The notes under the pieces: generated by a model | Databases searched by the model: none | The model's input: only the letters and a program-made list of their open reading frames with translations | What the model was told of the DNA's origin: nothing | Shown here: positions 6,857 through 9,049 of the stretch, piece after piece | Position numbering within the stretch: position 1 is the first letter of the stretch | How the letters are laid out: each line of letters starts with the position of its first letter | Translations under genes and position numbers: made by a program | Source of the DNA: Acidobacteriota bacterium | GTDB lineage: Bacteria > Acidobacteriota > Vicinamibacteria > Vicinamibacterales > CAVVIG01 | Direction: 5' to 3' | DNA: 9,049 nt | Assembly (NCBI GenBank): GCA_003222555.1 | Contig: QHWL01000131.1 | Coordinates: 1 to 9,049 of the forward strand

Positions 6857-7666
6857 CTATTGGCCAGGCCGCTCGTTGATCTCGATGTAGGTGCCCCACG
6901 GATCGGTAATGAACGCGATCCCGACACCGCTGTCATTGACCGAGTAAGGCCGATCGAGCTTGATGTTGTTGGCTTCGAGCGTCTTGATGAAGGCTTTGAG
7001 GTTTTTCACGTCGAAGCCGATGTGGTCGAGGATGCGGCCTTTCGTGGGGGCTTGCGCTGTGTCGGCCTTGGTGAACCGAAGTTGCACGCCCGGGATGTCG
7101 GCGACCGGGGCGTTGTTGCGCACGCCGGCCTTGGCGCCGAAGATTCGGCCGTACCACGCCTGGCTTTGCGCGATGGCCGCCTCTGGCAGGAAGAAATGAA
7201 CGTGCTCGCTCTGGATCGGCATCGTCTGATTCTTGTTTTCCAGAATTTCGATACGCAGGCCATCGGGCGTGGTGACGAAGGCCTGATCGAGCCGGCCGTT
7301 GCCTCCCGGTGAGACCGGCACACCGGCGGCCTTCCACCTGGCGGCCTGCTGCTGCACGTTGTTGACGATGAAGCCGACGTGGTTGACCACCGAACCTACA
7401 GTCGGACCGCTTGGCGGCGGTGTTCCCGGTGCCCCATCGAGAATGATCATGACGCCGGGGAACAGCACGCGGTGGCGGCCGCCCGCCTGGAACGCCTTGC
7501 CGCCCATGGCGACAAAGATCTTCTCGTTGGCAGCGACGTCCTTCGAATTGAGATGCCAGTGACCGTTGGTCACGCCCGCGTCGTTGAACGGCAACGGCTG
7601 CGCGGACGCCGTCCGGGCCGCAAGAGTCGACGCGAGCAATAAGGCTGCGAACAATCTCGTCTTCAT
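6857..7666 (-). CDS. Exported VOC-superfamily (glyoxalase/dioxygenase-fold) protein with two domains
   Basis: This 269-residue protein contains two vicinal-oxygen-chelate modules (about 33-143 and 153-264) of the kind found in glyoxalase I, extradiol dioxygenases and antibiotic-binding proteins. In the first, His36 or His38 (GHWHLNS), His96 (VNHVGFIV) and Glu140 (RIEILEN) fit metal ligands. In the second, His155 or His157 (HVHFFL), His215 (LDHIGFDV) and Glu262 (TYIEINE) do the same, so both sites may bind metal. Residues 1-22 are a signal peptide ending in ASAQ, which is unusual for a detoxifying glyoxalase and points to the periplasm or outside the cell. The ORF is open for 51 codons further upstream, but the ATG at 7666 is chosen because it starts the signal peptide and follows a GGGAGG ribosome binding site. 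The substrate is unknown. The gene has its own promoter region. Confidence 0.85.
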   Translation of the reverse strand: MKTRLFAALLLASTLAARTASAQPLPFNDAGVTNGHWHLNSKDVAANEKIFVAMGGKAFQAGGRHRVLFPGVMIILDGAPGTPPPSGPTVGSVVNHVGFIVNNVQQQAARWKAAGVPVSPGGNGRLDQAFVTTPDGLRIEILENKNQTMPIQSEHVHFFLPEAAIAQSQAWYGRIFGAKAGVRNNAPVADIPGVQLRFTKADTAQAPTKGRILDHIGFDVKNLKAFIKTLEANNIKLDRPYSVNDSGVGIAFITDPWGTYIEINERPGQ

Positions 7667-7682
7667 GGCTCCCTCCCGATCT

Positions 7683-7700
7683 TCGCCGGTTGGCCGGCGA
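7683..7700 (-). promoter_or_regulatory. Leader hairpin beside the ribosome binding site of the VOC gene
   Basis: On the minus strand TCGCCGG and CCGGCGA form a perfect seven-bp GC-rich stem with a four-base loop. The stem ends about six bases before the GGGAGG ribosome binding site and lies within the predicted leader. It could affect ribosome access or transcript stability. In GC-rich DNA such stems also arise by chance. Confidence 0.35.
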
Positions 7701-7749
7701 TCGGCATTGAACGCTGTCAGCCTGCGGGAACGCGCGTGGTCCGCGCCCG

Positions 7750-7780
7750 TCACTTGGTCGCACGCAGAATAGCCAAGTGA
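7750..7780. promoter_or_regulatory. Operator-like inverted repeat around the -10 box of the VOC promoter
   Basis: TCACTTGG (7750-7757) and CCAAGTGA (7773-7780) are perfect eight-bp complements with centres 23 bases apart, about two helical turns. The predicted -10 box of the VOC gene lies in the spacer, one arm lies in the -35/-10 spacer, and the other arm lies just past the expected transcription start. This arrangement suits a dimeric repressor. No regulator gene is visible nearby. A transcript hairpin is possible but lacks a T tract. Confidence 0.45.
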
Positions 7781-7795
7781 GTGGTTGCATGTCAA
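7766..7795 (-). promoter_or_regulatory. Sigma-70-type promoter of the VOC gene
   Basis: Reading the minus strand, TTGACA (7795-7790) is a perfect -35 box. It is followed after 18 bases by TATTCT (7771-7766), which matches four of six -10 positions. Transcription would start near 7759 and give a leader of about 93 bases before the ATG at 7666. The -10 box sits inside an inverted repeat, suggesting control by a DNA-binding regulator. Confidence 0.5.
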
Positions 7796-7918
7796 AGCCA
7801 TGGGTGCGCGCCTGAACATACGGAGGGGTTAGGTCGGCCAGAGGCCGGCCAGGCGCCGTCGCGGCGCATGAACATCCAGACATTCGTCTCCGCCCAACGG
7901 CGAGCGCGATGCTTCTGA

Positions 7919-8722
7919 CTACGGTTCAGGGCAGAAGCCCGGCGCGAAGCCGTGCGCGCGCTCACGACGCTGCAGCGGATCGGCCGTGGGACCGGGCGGC
8001 AGGATGCCGAGCCTGACGAGCTGCGGATGGAACTCATAGCGGATATTCACCGTCTGCACCGGTGCGTCTTCGAGGTCTAACCACACCTGCGCGACGGCGT
8101 GGCCGGTCCGGCGGCCCATGCCGGTGGCGGCGTACTCGTCTTGCGCCTTCTTGTCCTTGCTCGCGGCCGCCGCAGCCTCCTGCTCCGCCGGCGCCGACAA
8201 TCGCGGTGCCGGCGCCTGGCGGTCCGCGTGATCGTTCGACGTGTTGGGCACGATCGTGGGCACGCGCTCCTTGAAGAAGACAGCGGAGATCACGCCCAGG
8301 TTGGCGGTCTTGCCGAGGGCCTGACCGTACGAGCGCGCTTCGGTCGTGAATTCGAAGCGGCGCGCCTCGGTCTGGCTCGTCTGCCAACCGCTGATGGTGA
8401 CAGTCTCGTACGGGCCGAGCACCCACTTACGGGCGTCGGCCGCGGTCGTCTCGCGCGCATCGATGGTGTTGAGCCCATCGACCGACAGCGCCACGGCCAC
8501 ACGGACGGCGTAGGGATTACGCAGCCGAATGGCATATTCTCGGCCTTTTCGCGCCTCGACGTACCAGCGCCCATCATGCGCGTAACGTGGTTGAGGAGCG
8601 CCATCAACGAGGATGTCGACCTCCTCAACTGAATGACGTACGGGTGAAGCGGACATCGCGGCGCGCGGACCGGCGGCGAGCGCGAGGCCGGCGGCCATCA
8701 GATAAGCGAAGCTGTGATTCAT
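7919..8722 (-). CDS. Exported conserved protein of unknown function
   Basis: This 267-residue protein begins with a signal peptide (about 1-25, ending AAMSAS). A compact beta-rich region follows (about 35-155) with the very regular segments YVEARKGREYAIRLRNP (54-70), ALSVDGLNTIDARE (78-91), WVLGPYETVTISGWQ (100-114) and LGVISAVFF (142-150). It reads like a tightly conserved extracellular domain, and I recall similar secreted hypotheticals in Acidobacteriota, but no function is known to me. Residues 160-200 form an Ala/Gln/Lys-rich linker. The C-terminal part (206-240) contains VWLDLED and NIRYEFHPQLVRLGILPP, again strand-like. A strong AGGAGG ribosome binding site lies four bases before the ATG. 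The gene is divergent from the gene starting at 8983 and may share a role or regulation with it. Confidence 0.8.
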   Translation of the reverse strand: MNHSFAYLMAAGLALAAGPRAAMSASPVRHSVEEVDILVDGAPQPRYAHDGRWYVEARKGREYAIRLRNPYAVRVAVALSVDGLNTIDARETTAADARKWVLGPYETVTISGWQTSQTEARRFEFTTEARSYGQALGKTANLGVISAVFFKERVPTIVPNTSNDHADRQAPAPRLSAPAEQEAAAAASKDKKAQDEYAATGMGRRTGHAVAQVWLDLEDAPVQTVNIRYEFHPQLVRLGILPPGPTADPLQRRERAHGFAPGFCPEP

Positions 8723-8875
8723 AGGTCCTCCTACCCTTAGAACGGGGGAGGCTGGAAATCTTGCGCGGCGGGGGTCTGTGGGGGCGACAGAGGGTCTATC
8801 CGGCTATCGGTGGCAATTCTACGCTCGGCCCTACGGCGTTTTGGACTTAATCGCGTCCCGGCTCCGTTTCCGCCA

Positions 8876-8881
8876 TATAAT
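8876..8881 (+). promoter_or_regulatory. Candidate -10 box for the right-edge leader or small RNA
   Basis: TATAAT is a perfect sigma-70 -10 hexamer in the divergent gap 8723-8982. No convincing -35 stands 16-18 bases upstream (TTGGAC at 8841 is too far), so any activity would be weak or factor-dependent. Transcription would begin near 8888, upstream of the terminator-like hairpin. On the minus strand, TAGAAT (about 8815-8820) is a possible -10 box for the gene starting at 8722. Confidence 0.35.
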
Positions 8882-8927
8882 CCACGGAACTTGCAAGGAG
8901 GGAAACCGGGACGGCAGTACGGCGCGA

Positions 8928-8954
8928 GGAAGAGAGACATCTCTTCCCCTTTTT
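8928..8954 (+). terminator. Intrinsic terminator-like hairpin in the leader of the right-edge gene
   Basis: GGAAGAGA (8928-8935) and TCTCTTCC (8940-8947) form a perfect eight-bp stem with the loop GACA. CC and five Ts (8950-8954) follow, which is the classical intrinsic terminator layout for plus-strand transcription. It lies about 28 bases before the ATG at 8983 and about 47 bases after the TATAAT box. It could be an attenuator of the downstream gene or the end of a short RNA of about 67 bases. The upstream divergent gene runs the other way, so it cannot be the terminator of that gene. Confidence 0.55.
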
Positions 8955-8982
8955 CGCACCGAAGGCGCATGATGGTTCGAAA

Positions 8983-9049
8983 ATGGACAGCTGGCGTTCA
9001 CGTATCGTCAGGCAACTGGAAATCCAGCTCGAAAAGGAGGCATCCGTGA
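8983..9049 (+). CDS. N-terminal start of an unidentified protein, cut by the window edge
   Basis: From the ATG at 8983 the frame stays open to the edge for 22 codons. The translation reads as an amphipathic, charged helix (MDSWRSRIVRQLEIQ, then LEKEASV), which looks like real coding sequence. No clear ribosome binding site precedes the ATG. A perfect AAGGAGG (9034-9040) lies five bases before an in-frame GTG (9046), so translation might start there, in which case the first 21 codons would be leader. Too little is visible to name a family. The gene is divergent from the one starting at 8722, and its leader holds a terminator-like hairpin. Confidence 0.5.
   Translation, partial: MDSWRSRIVRQLEIQLEKEASV

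Noticed and set aside
6344..7312. Plus-strand ORF of 322 codons antisense to the VOC gene
   Set aside because: The opposite strand has two complete VOC domains and a signal peptide; this frame shows only mirrored composition.
7667..7819. Longer N-terminus for the VOC protein
   Set aside because: The added 51 residues cover the promoter, operator repeat and ribosome binding site, and would place a signal peptide internally.
7825..7898. Integron attC-like core motifs (GTTAGGT and GCCCAAC) flanking GC-rich hairpins
   Set aside because: The two core motifs are in the reverse order to a real attC site (RYYYAAC first, GTTRRRY last), and no cassette or integrase is present.

Overview
The window is GC-rich and gene-dense, with short intergenic gaps. 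Its predicted proteins look like those of an environmental soil bacterium. The many exported enzymes and the secreted hypothetical proteins resemble those of Acidobacteriota (Vicinamibacteria-like). That placement is an impression from protein style, not a search result. I see no rRNA, tRNA, CRISPR array, complete insertion sequence or phage gene.

Layout from left to right. The 3' end of a dienelactone-hydrolase-type gene (+, ends 140) converges, across an 11-bp perfect inverted repeat (161-197), on a secreted protein of unknown function (292-1356, -). Next comes a gamma-glutamyltransferase-family Ntn hydrolase (1571-3472, -). The gap between these two minus-strand genes holds a decayed inverted repeat of about 89 bp. 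Divergent from the transferase gene is a Tat-exported epoxide-hydrolase-like enzyme (3723-5012, +), followed by an Fpg/Nei-family DNA glycosylase (5113-6012, +). The glycosylase converges with, and is overlapped antisense by, a four-helix membrane protein ORF (5683-6609, -). A short ORF that may be the tail of a lost metallo-beta-lactamase-fold gene (6611-6853, -) lies between that and an exported two-domain VOC (glyoxalase/dioxygenase superfamily) protein (6857-7666, -). The VOC gene has the clearest regulatory layout: a consensus -35 box, a -10 box inside an inverted repeat, and a hairpin beside the ribosome binding site. Upstream is an exported protein of unknown function (7919-8722, -), divergent from a gene that starts near the right edge (8983, +). 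That last gene has a leader containing a terminator-like hairpin with a T tract.

Three predicted enzymes carry export signals (transferase, epoxide hydrolase, VOC protein), as do both proteins of unknown function. A loose theme is conversion of small molecules or electrophiles outside the cytoplasm, but gene orientations change several times and there is no long operon. The most notable signals are the altered substrate pocket of the transferase, the operator-like promoter of the VOC gene, and the putative attenuator or small RNA at the right edge.
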